Positions 14,874-23,740 of a stretch of 41,185 nucleotides of DNA are shown piece by piece. A program made the position numbers and the translations under genes. Position 1 is the stretch's first letter. Each line of letters opens with the position of its first letter. The notes beneath the pieces are model-generated. The model saw nothing but the letters and a program-made list of their open reading frames with translations. It had not been told where the DNA came from and searched no databases. Source of the DNA: Chthonomonas sp. UBA1950 (lineage in GTDB: Bacteria; Armatimonadota; Fimbriimonadia; Fimbriimonadales; Fimbriimonadaceae); assembly GCA_002336105.1 (NCBI GenBank), contig DDEQ01000031.1, positions 1 through 41,185 on the forward strand, read 5' to 3'.

Positions 14874-17414
14874 CTATTCCTCGGACTCGTTCCCGTTTTC
14901 AGTTGATTCCTCATCAGAGTCTTCGATGTCTCCATCGTCTGCTCCTTTGACAATCCTTGCAATGCTTCGGACGGTGTCGCCATCGCTAAGGTCGATCAAA
15001 CTGACTCCTTGTGCAACACGACCCGTGGTTCGGATCGGTCGCTTAGGGTCGTTGATCTTCATTCGAATTGACTTACCTTTGCCGGTAACGATCATCAACT
15101 GATCGTCCTCATCCACAATTTCCGCACCAATGATTAAGCCCGTCTTGTCGGTGCATTTCATTGTCAGAATTCCAGTACCACCTCGACCTTGAACACGATA
15201 TTCAGAAATCGGGGTGCGCTTACCGTAACCATTTTCGCTGACAACAAGGAGCGTTGCTTCATCACGCGCCATCGCCGCAGAGACAACGCGGTCGTGTGGG
15301 TTTTCCTGCTTGAACGAAATAGCTCTGACTCCACCAGCAGCACGGCTTCGGCTCGTCGCTTCGGATTCGTTAAATCGAATGCTCTGGCCTTCATGAGTAA
15401 TGAGAATTACGTCGTCCTTGCCGCTCGTCCTCAAGACCCAGCCGAGTTCATCGCCTTCCTCAATGTCGAAAGCAATAAGACCATTGTTTCGAATGTTCGC
15501 GAAGTCTTTGAGTGCTGTTCTCTTAATTTCGGCCGGTCGCTTTTCGCCGTCGGCACGAACGCCAGTTCCCTGCGTAATCATCGTAAGGAACCCTTCAGCA
15601 TTAATGTCCTTCACGCTGACAGTGGCTGTCACTCGTTCTCCACCAAGGATGTTGATGTAGTTAATGACAGGAAGCCCCTTCGCATATCGACCGCTCTCGG
15701 GTATCTCGTGAGCTTTCAGTTTATAAACTCGACCGCGGTCTGTGAAGAACAAAATGGTGTGGTGCGTGTTCACCTGGAAGAGGTGTGCTGGTTCATCCTC
15801 AGCCTTCATCGTGTTGTTTACACCTTTACCACCACGCTTTTGCTGACGATAAGCATCGATGCTAACACGTTTTATGTAGCCGTCTCTGGAAATCGAGATG
15901 ACCGCTTCTTCCTCTGGAATCAAGTCTTCAATCGAGAAGTCACCGGCTTCTCGAGCAACAATCTTGGTGCGTCGCTCATCGCCAAACTTATCGCGCAAAG
16001 CCGTGATCTCATCGCGGATAACCTTAAGCAATCGGTTCGGGTCGTTCAGGATGTCCATCAGGTTCTGCACCTTCAGGACAGAGTCCTTAAACTTCTGCTC
16101 AAGATCTTGCTGCTGCAATCTCGTAAGCTGGCGGAGGGGCATTGCAAGTACGGCCTGCGCTTGCATGACCGTCATGCTGAATTGCCTCACCAAACCAACT
16201 CTCGCTGTGGCAGGATCTTCAGATGCGCGAATCAATGCGATAATCTCGTCGAGATACCGACGAGCAATCTGATAGCCTTCATTGAGGTGGAGTTCCTGAA
16301 GCGCGCTGTAGAGTTCGTGTCTGGTTCTGCGCTCGACAACCTGCTTGCGGTGCTTCAGATACTGGTCGAGCATCACGAGCAGTGCGCAAGTTCGCGGAGC
16401 GAGGTCAACCAAACCTAACATGATCGAACCAAAAGTGGTTCTCAGGTTGGTGTGTTTCAGGAGGTAGTTGAGCGCCTTGTTTGGGTTAACGTCGCGGCGA
16501 ATTTCGATTTCAATTCGCATTCCACGCTTGTCAGAATAGTCCTGAACGTTTAGAATCCCGTCGAACTTTCGCTCTTTTGCAAGTTGAGCAATTGTCTTAA
16601 CGAGGTTTTCTTTGTTGACCTGGTATGGAATCTCAGTGACAACGATCACCGATTTACCAGCGTCACCATTCTCAATCATCGTCTTCGCTTGCATGACGAT
16701 TGAGCCTCGACCTGTCTCGTAAGCGCTCCTAATACCCTTGATCCCCATGATCAACCCGTAAGTGGGGAAGTCAGGACCGGGTAGCACTTCCATGACTTGG
16801 TCAAGGGTGCACTCCGGCTCAGCCAAGCGAAGCAACAGGGCGTTACAAACCTCGGTGAGGTTATGGGGAGGCAGGTTTGTGGCCATTCCAACAGCAATGC
16901 CTTGACCACCGTTACAAAGCAGGTTCGGAAATTTACCAGGAAGAACTGTTGGCTCTTTGAGCGTCTGAGAATAGTTGTCGTCCCAATCGACGGTCTCTTT
17001 GTCCAAATCCTCAAGCATTTCCATCGCAAGAGGAGTCAGTCGGCACTCGGTGTATCGTTGGGCTGCCGGCGAGTCACCATCAATCGAGCCAAAGTTGCCT
17101 TGCCCATCAATAAGCGGATACCGCATTGACCAGGACTGAGCCATTCGAACAAGGGTTGGGTAAATAACTTGGTCGCCGTGAGGGTGGTAGTCACCAGATG
17201 TCTGGCCAGTCACCTTTGCACACTTGACATAGTGGCTGTCTGGCGTAATGTTAAGTGTGCGCATCGCATACAAAATGCGGCGCTGAACAGGCTTGAGTCC
17301 GTCTCGCACGTCAGGCAGGGCGCGTGCGATGATGACTGACATCGCGTAGTTAACGTATGAGCGCCCAAGCTCCTCTTCGACGTTAACGATGGAGAAGTTA
17401 GGGTTATCTGCCAC
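14874..17414 (-). CDS. gyrA: DNA gyrase subunit A
   Basis: 846 residues. The breakage-reunion domain has the catalytic Tyr121 in AAQRYTECRL. The six-bladed C-terminal domain has the GyrA-box QKRGGKG, which separates gyrase from topoisomerase IV. The end is acidic. The protein cuts and rejoins DNA for negative supercoiling with GyrB, which is not in the window. Start is GTG at 17414, with GGAAGA upstream. The quinolone-binding segment is unusual: HPHGDQVIYPT has Gln82 and Pro86 where E. coli has Ser83 and Asp87. It lies downstream of the zinc-ribbon kinase in the same direction, 126 nt apart. Confidence 0.97.
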   Translation of the reverse strand: MADNPNFSIVNVEEELGRSYVNYAMSVIIARALPDVRDGLKPVQRRILYAMRTLNITPDSHYVKCAKVTGQTSGDYHPHGDQVIYPTLVRMAQSWSMRYPLIDGQGNFGSIDGDSPAAQRYTECRLTPLAMEMLEDLDKETVDWDDNYSQTLKEPTVLPGKFPNLLCNGGQGIAVGMATNLPPHNLTEVCNALLLRLAEPECTLDQVMEVLPGPDFPTYGLIMGIKGIRSAYETGRGSIVMQAKTMIENGDAGKSVIVVTEIPYQVNKENLVKTIAQLAKERKFDGILNVQDYSDKRGMRIEIEIRRDVNPNKALNYLLKHTNLRTTFGSIMLGLVDLAPRTCALLVMLDQYLKHRKQVVERRTRHELYSALQELHLNEGYQIARRYLDEIIALIRASEDPATARVGLVRQFSMTVMQAQAVLAMPLRQLTRLQQQDLEQKFKDSVLKVQNLMDILNDPNRLLKVIRDEITALRDKFGDERRTKIVAREAGDFSIEDLIPEEEAVISISRDGYIKRVSIDAYRQQKRGGKGVNNTMKAEDEPAHLFQVNTHHTILFFTDRGRVYKLKAHEIPESGRYAKGLPVINYINILGGERVTATVSVKDINAEGFLTMITQGTGVRADGEKRPAEIKRTALKDFANIRNNGLIAFDIEEGDELGWVLRTSGKDDVILITHEGQSIRFNESEATSRSRAAGGVRAISFKQENPHDRVVSAAMARDEATLLVVSENGYGKRTPISEYRVQGRGGTGILTMKCTDKTGLIIGAEIVDEDDQLMIVTGKGKSIRMKINDPKRPIRTTGRVAQGVSLIDLSDGDTVRSIARIVKGADDGDIEDSDEESTENGNESEE

Positions 17415-17540
17415 GGGTAGTTCTTCCAGACGAACAGGCGCGCCGAAAAGATTCGGAGCCCCTGTGAATGTGCCAGTAGTTTACCTTGTTTCAGCAGAGT
17501 CACTTTCTAGCATCGGGCGTTCAACGCGTTGCTGTCTGGC

Positions 17541-19661
17541 TTATTCAGCCCGCATTCTTTTGGCTAAGTCGCTGGCTTCCAGGGAGATGACATAGTTCCC
17601 GGATTTTAGGGAGAACGTCACATCTAGAGGTGTGATATCAATTCCTAACTCTTCAGTTTTTCCAGCTATAGATAGTAACAGCAAGTTTGATTCCGCCCGA
17701 ACGGTCCTTATTGCATCAAAAGGCAGTTTCCATTTCCTAAGAAGACCTCCGTGTGAAATCTCTTTATCTGTGATGGTCAGAGTCCCTGTAGCACCATCCC
17801 ATAACCTTGTAGCTGGTCCACGCCACATGACAGATGAAGTAAGGTCGATCCCGGTTTCGCCATCGAGATATGCCGTTCGAAGTAATCCAGCGATTTGGTC
17901 ACGTGCAGCGCGATCTTCACCCGCGAGGAGCAAACCAGCCGACAGTCTGTGCCAATCTTCAAGCGTGTTTGGTTTGCCAACAAGGTGTGAAAGTTTCTTG
18001 CTCGGCGAGTAAACCAGACGCAAATAGTGTTGATCGAAATCAAATTCAGTTTGACAAGATTCGCAAATAAGTCCTGGTTTCGTGCTTGTTTTGCCGACGC
18101 CAATCCACCTAAAACGCTCTAGGTCGAGTAACCGACCTTGTTGCGTATTCACAAAATGATGAGGATCATGGTCCGCACCCACAAGAGTTGCGTGCTCGTT
18201 CTCAAAATAATAGTCTGCTTGGCAATGGTCGCAAAAGGCATTCCCGGAACCTGGCTCTAGCCCGGCAGCAACTCTAGCCCACTCTTCTGGATAAAGGCAA
18301 TTGTGAGGGCTAGTCATGCTCGAGTAGACAACTTGCCATCTACCGTCGATTATTGGGTCCAGTTGTGAATAGCAACCATCGCAAACTAGCACCTTGGCTG
18401 CTCTACCGCTTCTCTGTCGCCATTCTGTAGCTGGTCCACAAACATACGGCTCTGGAATCATCCGCTCGATTTGGGCTCCCTCAACAGAAAACCTTGCCTG
18501 ACATTCGGGGCAATTGAGTTGAACTAGCCTTTTGAGGAAGCCTTGCTTTACGGGAACAAGTATTCCCAGTTTACATTCGGGACAGAAGCCAAGAGGATTG
18601 TCATTTGCGTATTCGTGTAGAACACCTGTCTTACAAATCGGGCAAAGATTTCGGTGAAGTTCCCGGTTCCGTATCGTGCCTTTCCTGCAAACAGGGCACT
18701 GGCCTCGCTTCAGCGGTTTTGCCTCTACCAGTAGGCTCTGACAGCAAGGGCAGGCGCGCTTGTTAAAAGAGAAGCTCTTTGAACGAACGATCAGATCGTC
18801 AAGCGCAATATAGTCGGGTTCTTCAAATGATTGTTCATTGAGTAGGTCTCGCAGCTCGCTGACTGTTTGCGGACGCTCGTGATAGGCTAGAGATAGCCCT
18901 TTCTGAATGGCATTTCCGACGACCGCACCAAGACTTGATAATGGTTCAAGTTCGGAACCTGATGCTCTTTCGGGTGCCGAAGGCGGAGGGAACCCCGAAA
19001 CTGCGTGATACAACGTCGCACAGAGAGAGTAGATGTCTGTGGCTGGACCTCGACGGCCCTTCTCCGAAAGCTGTTCGGGCGGAGCAAAGCCGGGTGTGAA
19101 CATAACAGTATGGGTCACGAGCATATCTGCTCTCCACTCCCTTGCCGAACCGAAATCGATCAAATAGGCTCTGCCTGTCTGATCGACGAGAATGTTGGAG
19201 GGCTTGATGTCTCTATGTAGAATGCCTTCGGCGTGAAGGAAATCCAGCGTTTCGAGAACTTGAAAAAAGATGTCTAACGCTCCATCGGGATCGATCTTGC
19301 CGGATTTCTTGATCAAATTCTGCAGAGTTTCAGCTCCGGAGATTAGGGGAGTCACGAAATAGGCCGTACCGTTCTCGGAAAACCATGAACGTACGCCAAG
19401 TACTCCGGGGCACCTGAGCCGAGACATGAGTCGCGCTTCTTCGAGAAACGCTTGTCGTAACCGATCCGCGTTGGCCCCAAGTTCAACGATTTCGCCGATT
19501 CTTGTTGCATCAGAAGGCGCAAGTTCCTTTACCGCAACTAGGTCACCGAGGACTTTGTCAAATGCTTGATAGACAATTCCAAAGCCGCCACGTCCGATCT
19601 CCTGCCTAACCTCGAATCGGTCAGACAAGAGCGTTCCTTCTGGAAGTGATGACATATGCAT
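17541..19661 (-). CDS. Soluble Hanks-type Ser/Thr kinase with a multi zinc-ribbon array
   Basis: 706 residues, no transmembrane helix. The kinase domain (about 16-275) looks active: glycine loop GRGGFG, Lys45 in VAVKEL, Glu75, HRDIKPSN with Asp151, and DFG at Asp169, then APPEQL. From about residue 305 to 560 there are eight CxxC pairs (CPCC, CPVC, CPIC, CPEC, CPEC, CDGC, CDHC, CESC), enough for about four zinc ribbons. The last 110 residues (GTLTITDKEISHGG... WKLPFDAIRTVRAE) look like a bacterial PH/GRAM-like beta domain. Zinc ribbons could bind nucleic acid or other proteins. Usual PASTA or TPR sensor parts are absent. Start is ATG 19661 or the ATG two codons later. Targets are unknown. Confidence 0.88.
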   Translation of the reverse strand: MHMSSLPEGTLLSDRFEVRQEIGRGGFGIVYQAFDKVLGDLVAVKELAPSDATRIGEIVELGANADRLRQAFLEEARLMSRLRCPGVLGVRSWFSENGTAYFVTPLISGAETLQNLIKKSGKIDPDGALDIFFQVLETLDFLHAEGILHRDIKPSNILVDQTGRAYLIDFGSAREWRADMLVTHTVMFTPGFAPPEQLSEKGRRGPATDIYSLCATLYHAVSGFPPPSAPERASGSELEPLSSLGAVVGNAIQKGLSLAYHERPQTVSELRDLLNEQSFEEPDYIALDDLIVRSKSFSFNKRACPCCQSLLVEAKPLKRGQCPVCRKGTIRNRELHRNLCPICKTGVLHEYANDNPLGFCPECKLGILVPVKQGFLKRLVQLNCPECQARFSVEGAQIERMIPEPYVCGPATEWRQRSGRAAKVLVCDGCYSQLDPIIDGRWQVVYSSMTSPHNCLYPEEWARVAAGLEPGSGNAFCDHCQADYYFENEHATLVGADHDPHHFVNTQQGRLLDLERFRWIGVGKTSTKPGLICESCQTEFDFDQHYLRLVYSPSKKLSHLVGKPNTLEDWHRLSAGLLLAGEDRAARDQIAGLLRTAYLDGETGIDLTSSVMWRGPATRLWDGATGTLTITDKEISHGGLLRKWKLPFDAIRTVRAESNLLLLSIAGKTEELGIDITPLDVTFSLKSGNYVISLEASDLAKRMRAE

Positions 19662-19716
19662 GTGGCTATCAAATTTTAGACCTAGACTTATGTGTTTATG
19701 CGTGTAACCTAATCCA

Positions 19717-20487
19717 ATGGTTGCGCTTGCTGCCGTTCTTTTCGCCTACTCGTTCACGACGGAACCGATCCGCTACGATGTCGCGGTAGAGTTTGATGGA
19801 TATTTGCCTGTTTTAGGTGGCAAAAACGGCGTTGCGAAAGTTCAGATGGCAGTTGATGTAGTCGCTGCAACACCTAAGAACAACGCTCTGTTTGGAGCGA
19901 CGAGTGAAATTAAAGATATAGCGATATCACTTAATAACGCGAAACTTCCAGTCACTGTTCAAGCAATCCAGCCTTTCTTTCCCAAAACGACAATTGAGTT
20001 CACACCTCAAGGAAAGATCACCTGGAACAATGCACCGGATGTTCAACTGCCTGCGCGACTTCCTGGTCTAGACGCCAAACGGTTTGCTGATATCTCCTTT
20101 ATGCCCATTGAGTTCCCAACTGCAGGCATCGAAGTAAATCATGAATTCAGCTTTAACAAAAGGTTTGGCGAATCTGATATCACCTACACTGTTATGCCTA
20201 GCGAAATCACAACCGAAACCATAAACTTATCCATCTCTGTGAAGCAGAAATATTCTTCATTCGAGGATGATGGGCGAAACCTCGTCAAGGAAGAAGTTGC
20301 GACTCATCGGATAGACACCGTTGTTGATGGGCACGGAAAAGCAGTCTTTTTAACCCAAAAGGGTTGTCTGCAATCGATTGAAATGATCGCAGACTCTGTG
20401 AGCGACGTTACGAACATCGAAAGCGGCGAGCAATCACGCAGGAACCTAAAGACGATCCTGCGAACGGTTCTCGCCGCGAAAAAGTAA
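19717..20487 (+). CDS. Exported protein of unknown function
   Basis: 256 residues. The short hydrophobic N-terminus (VALAAVLFAYSF) could be a weak signal peptide or anchor. The remainder is beta-rich with alternating hydrophobic residues (IRYDVAVEFDGYLPV, KITWNNAPDVQLPARLPG, ITTETINLSISVKQKYS). I recognise no motif or family. It is divergent from the kinase gene, 55 bp apart, and converges on the RRM gene with a 5-nt gap. A -10-like TAACCT lies 6 nt before the ATG. Function cannot be named. Confidence 0.6.
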   Translation: MVALAAVLFAYSFTTEPIRYDVAVEFDGYLPVLGGKNGVAKVQMAVDVVAATPKNNALFGATSEIKDIAISLNNAKLPVTVQAIQPFFPKTTIEFTPQGKITWNNAPDVQLPARLPGLDAKRFADISFMPIEFPTAGIEVNHEFSFNKRFGESDITYTVMPSEITTETINLSISVKQKYSSFEDDGRNLVKEEVATHRIDTVVDGHGKAVFLTQKGCLQSIEMIADSVSDVTNIESGEQSRRNLKTILRTVLAAKK

Positions 20488-20492
20488 CCAGA

Positions 20493-20996
20493 TTACCAGC
20501 GACTTCCGCCGCCGGAGCCCCCTCGACCGCCACGATCTCTACCGCCGCGTCCTCCGCGATCTCGGCCACCTCTACCGCCTCTATCACCGAAGTCTCTGCC
20601 GCCCCCACCGCCAAAGTCGCGGTTGCCTTCAAAACTTCGGTTATCGCCGTAACCACCTCGGGGTCCACCACCGTCGCGGTCGCCACTAGGTCGAGGTGCA
20701 CCACCACCACCGCTTGGTCCACCGCCAAAGCTTCGCCCACCACCGCCACCTCCGCCGCGTTCTCCCGGCGTTTTAGGTCTTGCTTCGTTCACTGTCAGAC
20801 GACGTCCGCCCATTTCGGAGTTGTGCTTTTCTTCGATGGCTGCTTCGACCGAATCTCCATCGACATCGACAAACGCGAAACCACGCCCCTCAATGATCCT
20901 GGGGTTACGAGGCTGGTACGCCGCAAAATGCTCAAGTAGAGATTCTTCGGTCGCAGAGTAGGGAATATTGCCTACATATAAGGTTTTGACTGCCAT
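20493..20996 (-). CDS. RRM RNA-binding protein with RGG/Gly-rich tail
   Basis: 167 residues. Residues 1-75 are a single RNA-recognition motif with RNP2 (LYVGNI) and RNP1 (GRGFAFVDV). The second half is almost wholly Gly, Arg, Asp and Phe, with FGG/RGG elements and three tandem copies of the 8-residue unit DRGGRGGR (residues about 138-160). Bacterial RRM proteins of this kind are usually small cold-induced RNA chaperones; the long RGG tail is like eukaryotic GRP/hnRNP proteins and could promote phase separation or RNA annealing (inference). The 5' leader is about 165 nt and free of genes. Confidence 0.93.
   Translation of the reverse strand: MAVKTLYVGNIPYSATEESLLEHFAAYQPRNPRIIEGRGFAFVDVDGDSVEAAIEEKHNSEMGGRRLTVNEARPKTPGERGGGGGGGRSFGGGPSGGGGAPRPSGDRDGGGPRGGYGDNRSFEGNRDFGGGGGRDFGDRGGRGGRDRGGRGGRDRGGRGGSGGGSRW
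20517..20585 (-). repeat. Tandem 24-bp coding repeat in the RRM gene
   Basis: Encodes DRGGRGGR twice and most of a third copy. Such repeats may change in copy number by slippage. Confidence 0.75.
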
Positions 20997-21162
20997 TTTG
21001 TTCCTTCAACCGCCACTAGCTCGGTTAGCGATCCTAGGCTGCGCACACTTTCGACCAACTCGCTCAAAGGAACTTGAATCCGTGCATCGAGGCTGTCAAT
21101 TCTATTGCGCTACCAGTATCGATCCTGCCCATTATAACGCTGTCCGCAGATAAGTCATAGGC
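20997..21162. other. Intergenic region between rbsK and the RRM gene
   Basis: 166 bp without a supported gene. It holds the leader of the RRM gene and the 3' end of the ribokinase transcript. I see no strong terminator and no clear cold-shock element. Confidence 0.5.
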
Positions 21163-22071
21163 TCAAAGCAAATGATTTGCTAGAGTTTTTAGGTCCTCGT
21201 AGTTCGGCATTGATGATTGGGCCCCTGGTTTTGTGACACTGAGTGCGGCAACACAGTTTGCAAGCTGTACTGCGTTTCGAAGATCCCGCGATTCAGAAAG
21301 AAACCAAGCCAGGCTCCCGTTAAACGCATCACCCGCCGCCGTCGTGTCTACGGCTTTAACTTTCATCGAATCGAAATGTTCATGCGAGCCCTTTTCAGAA
21401 AGAAAAATGCCATTCGCGCCGAGGGTGATAATGACGGTGCTTACCCCCATATCGTGAAGAACATGAGCTGCTTTCTCGCATCCGTCCTGATCTTTGACTG
21501 AAACTCCGGTGAGTGTTTCAGCTTCGGTTTCATTAGGAGTGATAATGTCTACTTTGGATAGAAACGGTTGTGTTAGGTTTCTGGCTGGGGCAGGGTTCAA
21601 GATAAAAACAGGCTTTTGGGAGCAGAGTTCTGCACATTCCAGTGGCGTTTCTAGTTGAGTAATAACAACTTCCGCACGAGAACACTCGAGGGCATTCCTG
21701 ACGGCAAGGGCATCAAGAGTCATGTTTGCTCCGGAAGCAACAATGATCGTGTTCTGACCAATTCCGTTCACCGAAATGAGTGCGACTCCAGTCGGTTCGG
21801 TTGCGGATTGTGTTACGTTCGATGTATTAACGTTAGCCGCCTTCAGGCTAGAAAGCAGTTCTTCACCAAATGCATCACTTCCAACGTTAGCCACGAACTC
21901 GACCTTTCCACCGAGTTTGCCAATGGCGACCGCTTGATTCGCTCCTTTTCCGCCTGGAGCTGTTCGGAAGTCATTTCCTAAAATCGTCTCGCCTGGCAAT
22001 GGAAATCGAGGACTCCTAACGACGAGGTCCATGTTGGCGCTACCCACAACAACCACACCTTTGTTGGTCAT
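21163..22071 (-). CDS. rbsK: Ribokinase
   Basis: 302 residues, PfkB family. It phosphorylates ribose to ribose 5-phosphate with ATP. Family marks are GSANMDLVVRSPRFPLPGET at the N-terminus, the glycine hinge GGKGANQAVA, NPAPA, PNETEAE, and the C-terminal signature DTTAAGDAFNG with the catalytic Asp. The NPAPA and PNETE pattern is typical of ribokinase rather than fructokinase. No ribose transporter lies beside it. It is divergent from the polysaccharide ABC exporter. Confidence 0.92.
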   Translation of the reverse strand: MTNKGVVVVGSANMDLVVRSPRFPLPGETILGNDFRTAPGGKGANQAVAIGKLGGKVEFVANVGSDAFGEELLSSLKAANVNTSNVTQSATEPTGVALISVNGIGQNTIIVASGANMTLDALAVRNALECSRAEVVITQLETPLECAELCSQKPVFILNPAPARNLTQPFLSKVDIITPNETEAETLTGVSVKDQDGCEKAAHVLHDMGVSTVIITLGANGIFLSEKGSHEHFDSMKVKAVDTTAAGDAFNGSLAWFLSESRDLRNAVQLANCVAALSVTKPGAQSSMPNYEDLKTLANHLL

Positions 22072-22124
22072 GAAGTCAGACTACTCCAAGCCATGCGAGA
22101 GGTTCGCGGGTAAAATCGCGAACG

Positions 22125-22988
22125 ATGCTGGACGAACTCAAGGAGCTTTGGCGCTTCAGGGAGTTGCTTATTAGCATGGTCCAGCGCGACCTGCGAATAC
22201 GCTACAAGAACTCCGCGATTGGGTTTCTATGGTCGTTCATAAACCCACTGATAACAACCGCTGTCATGACTGTTGTGTTCGGTGGATTGCTCAACAGGGG
22301 CGTTAACAACTTCAGCGCATACATTCTTGCTGCCTATCTGCCCTTTATGTTCTTCCAAATGAGCATATTGGATAGCGCACAGTCTGTTCTCGTTGCTTTG
22401 CCCATTGTCAAGAAGATCTATTTCCCACGCGAAATACTGCCATTGGCTGCAGTCATCAGTAACTTCATTCACCTGATGCTCGGCTTCGTTGTTTTCTTCT
22501 TGTACTTGCTGCAGGCTTACCTGCGCGATCCGCAGTCCATCCCTTTCCAGGCAACAACCATCTACCTGCCTGTCTTGCTGCTTATTAGTTTTATGATTTC
22601 AGCAGGAATGTCCCTGATAGTCAGTGCGCTTAACACGTTTTTCGAAGACGTGAAGTACATGGTTGGGATTTTGCTCTACTTGATGTTCTTCCTTTGTCCA
22701 GTCATGTACTTCATGGAAGAGGTTGCGGCGTCTAATTATGTCCACCAAAATCCTTGGATCTTTAAGCTGTACAACTTGAATCCAATAGCATCGTTGTCCA
22801 CAGCTTATCGCCAATGCCTTTTGGCACCACCCAATCCAGGCATTCCTGTTTCAGGAGGCAGAATTCATACACCGCTACCAATTCATTGGGGCTGGATCGC
22901 CTACGATGCGGTAGTTGGAGTTGTTTTACTCGTCGTTGGATATGCGCTGTTCAACCGCCTTAAGTGGAAGTTTGTAGAAAGACCATGA
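22125..22988 (+). CDS. ABC-2 type polysaccharide/polyol-phosphate export permease
   Basis: 287 residues with about six transmembrane helices. The start, LKELWRFRELLISMVQRDLRIRYKNSAIGFLWSFINPL, is the hallmark of the Wzm/TagG family, which moves lipid-linked O-antigen or teichoic acid-like polymers across the inner membrane. The stop overlaps the ATPase start as ATGA, so the pair is coupled. A -10-like TAAAAT lies 7 nt before the ATG. The GT2 enzyme next door fits a surface glycan unit. Confidence 0.92.
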   Translation: MLDELKELWRFRELLISMVQRDLRIRYKNSAIGFLWSFINPLITTAVMTVVFGGLLNRGVNNFSAYILAAYLPFMFFQMSILDSAQSVLVALPIVKKIYFPREILPLAAVISNFIHLMLGFVVFFLYLLQAYLRDPQSIPFQATTIYLPVLLLISFMISAGMSLIVSALNTFFEDVKYMVGILLYLMFFLCPVMYFMEEVAASNYVHQNPWIFKLYNLNPIASLSTAYRQCLLAPPNPGIPVSGGRIHTPLPIHWGWIAYDAVVGVVLLVVGYALFNRLKWKFVERP

Positions 22989-23740
22989 GCCAGCCGCCAG
23001 CAATTCAAATAGAAAATCTCACAAAGGATTTCGTAATCTCCAATTCGGCGATTGGTTCGATCAAAACGCTGATTCTTTGGTGGCGAAAAAGGTCCGTTCA
23101 GCGACTCCATGTCCTTCGTGGGATCTCTTTCGACGTGGCTAAAGGTGAATGTGTCGCTATAGTCGGTAGAAATGGCGCGGGTAAAAGCACCCTTCTTTCG
23201 CTCCTAGCTAGGGTCTACAAGCCGACCTCAGGAAAGATCCAAGTCAACGGTCGAATCGCCCCGTTGCTTGAACTTGGTGCAGGGTTTCACCCAGACCTAA
23301 CCGGTGTCGAAAACGTTTACTTCAACGGAGTAGTTCTCGGCCTAACCAGAAAGCAGGTTCAAGAACGGCTTCCACAGATCGCAGAGTTTTCAGAACTAGG
23401 TGAGCACCTGTATGCGCCTGTTCGAACTTATAGTAGCGGAATGCTCGCACGGTTAGGTTTTGCCGTCGCCGTTCATGTTGATGCTGAAGTGCTACTCGTT
23501 GACGAGGTTCTTGCTGTTGGTGATTTTGAGTTCACCCAAAAGTGTCTGAAGAGAATCAGCCAGTTCAAGAAAGATGGTGGAACTATCCTGCTCGTTTCGC
23601 ACCAAACAGACACGATCCGCGAGTTTGCTGACCGTTGCATTTGGATTCAACATGGTGAAATCAAGCAAATCGGTAAGCCTGATGAAGTCATCCCCGCTTA
23701 CACCGCTAAAAGCGAGGCGGACCTTGGATCGGACAGGTAA
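22985..23740 (+). CDS. ABC transporter ATPase for polysaccharide export (Wzt/TagH type)
   Basis: 251 residues from the ATG overlapping the permease stop. Walker A is GRNGAGKST, the signature is YSSGMLARLGFA, Walker B is VLLVDEVLAVGD, and the switch His lies in LLVSHQTD. APLLELGAGFHPDLTG is characteristic of this subfamily. It lacks the long C-terminal carbohydrate-binding domain of some Wzt proteins, so polymer length is probably not sensed here. Its 3' end overlaps the convergent GT2 gene by 35 bp. Confidence 0.93.
   Translation: MSQPPAIQIENLTKDFVISNSAIGSIKTLILWWRKRSVQRLHVLRGISFDVAKGECVAIVGRNGAGKSTLLSLLARVYKPTSGKIQVNGRIAPLLELGAGFHPDLTGVENVYFNGVVLGLTRKQVQERLPQIAEFSELGEHLYAPVRTYSSGMLARLGFAVAVHVDAEVLLVDEVLAVGDFEFTQKCLKRISQFKKDGGTILLVSHQTDTIREFADRCIWIQHGEIKQIGKPDEVIPAYTAKSEADLGSDR

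Noticed and set aside
15189..16418. 409-codon open frame on the + strand inside gyrA
   Set aside because: It is fully antisense to gyrA, whose protein is unmistakable; the translated product has no recognisable domain and odd composition.
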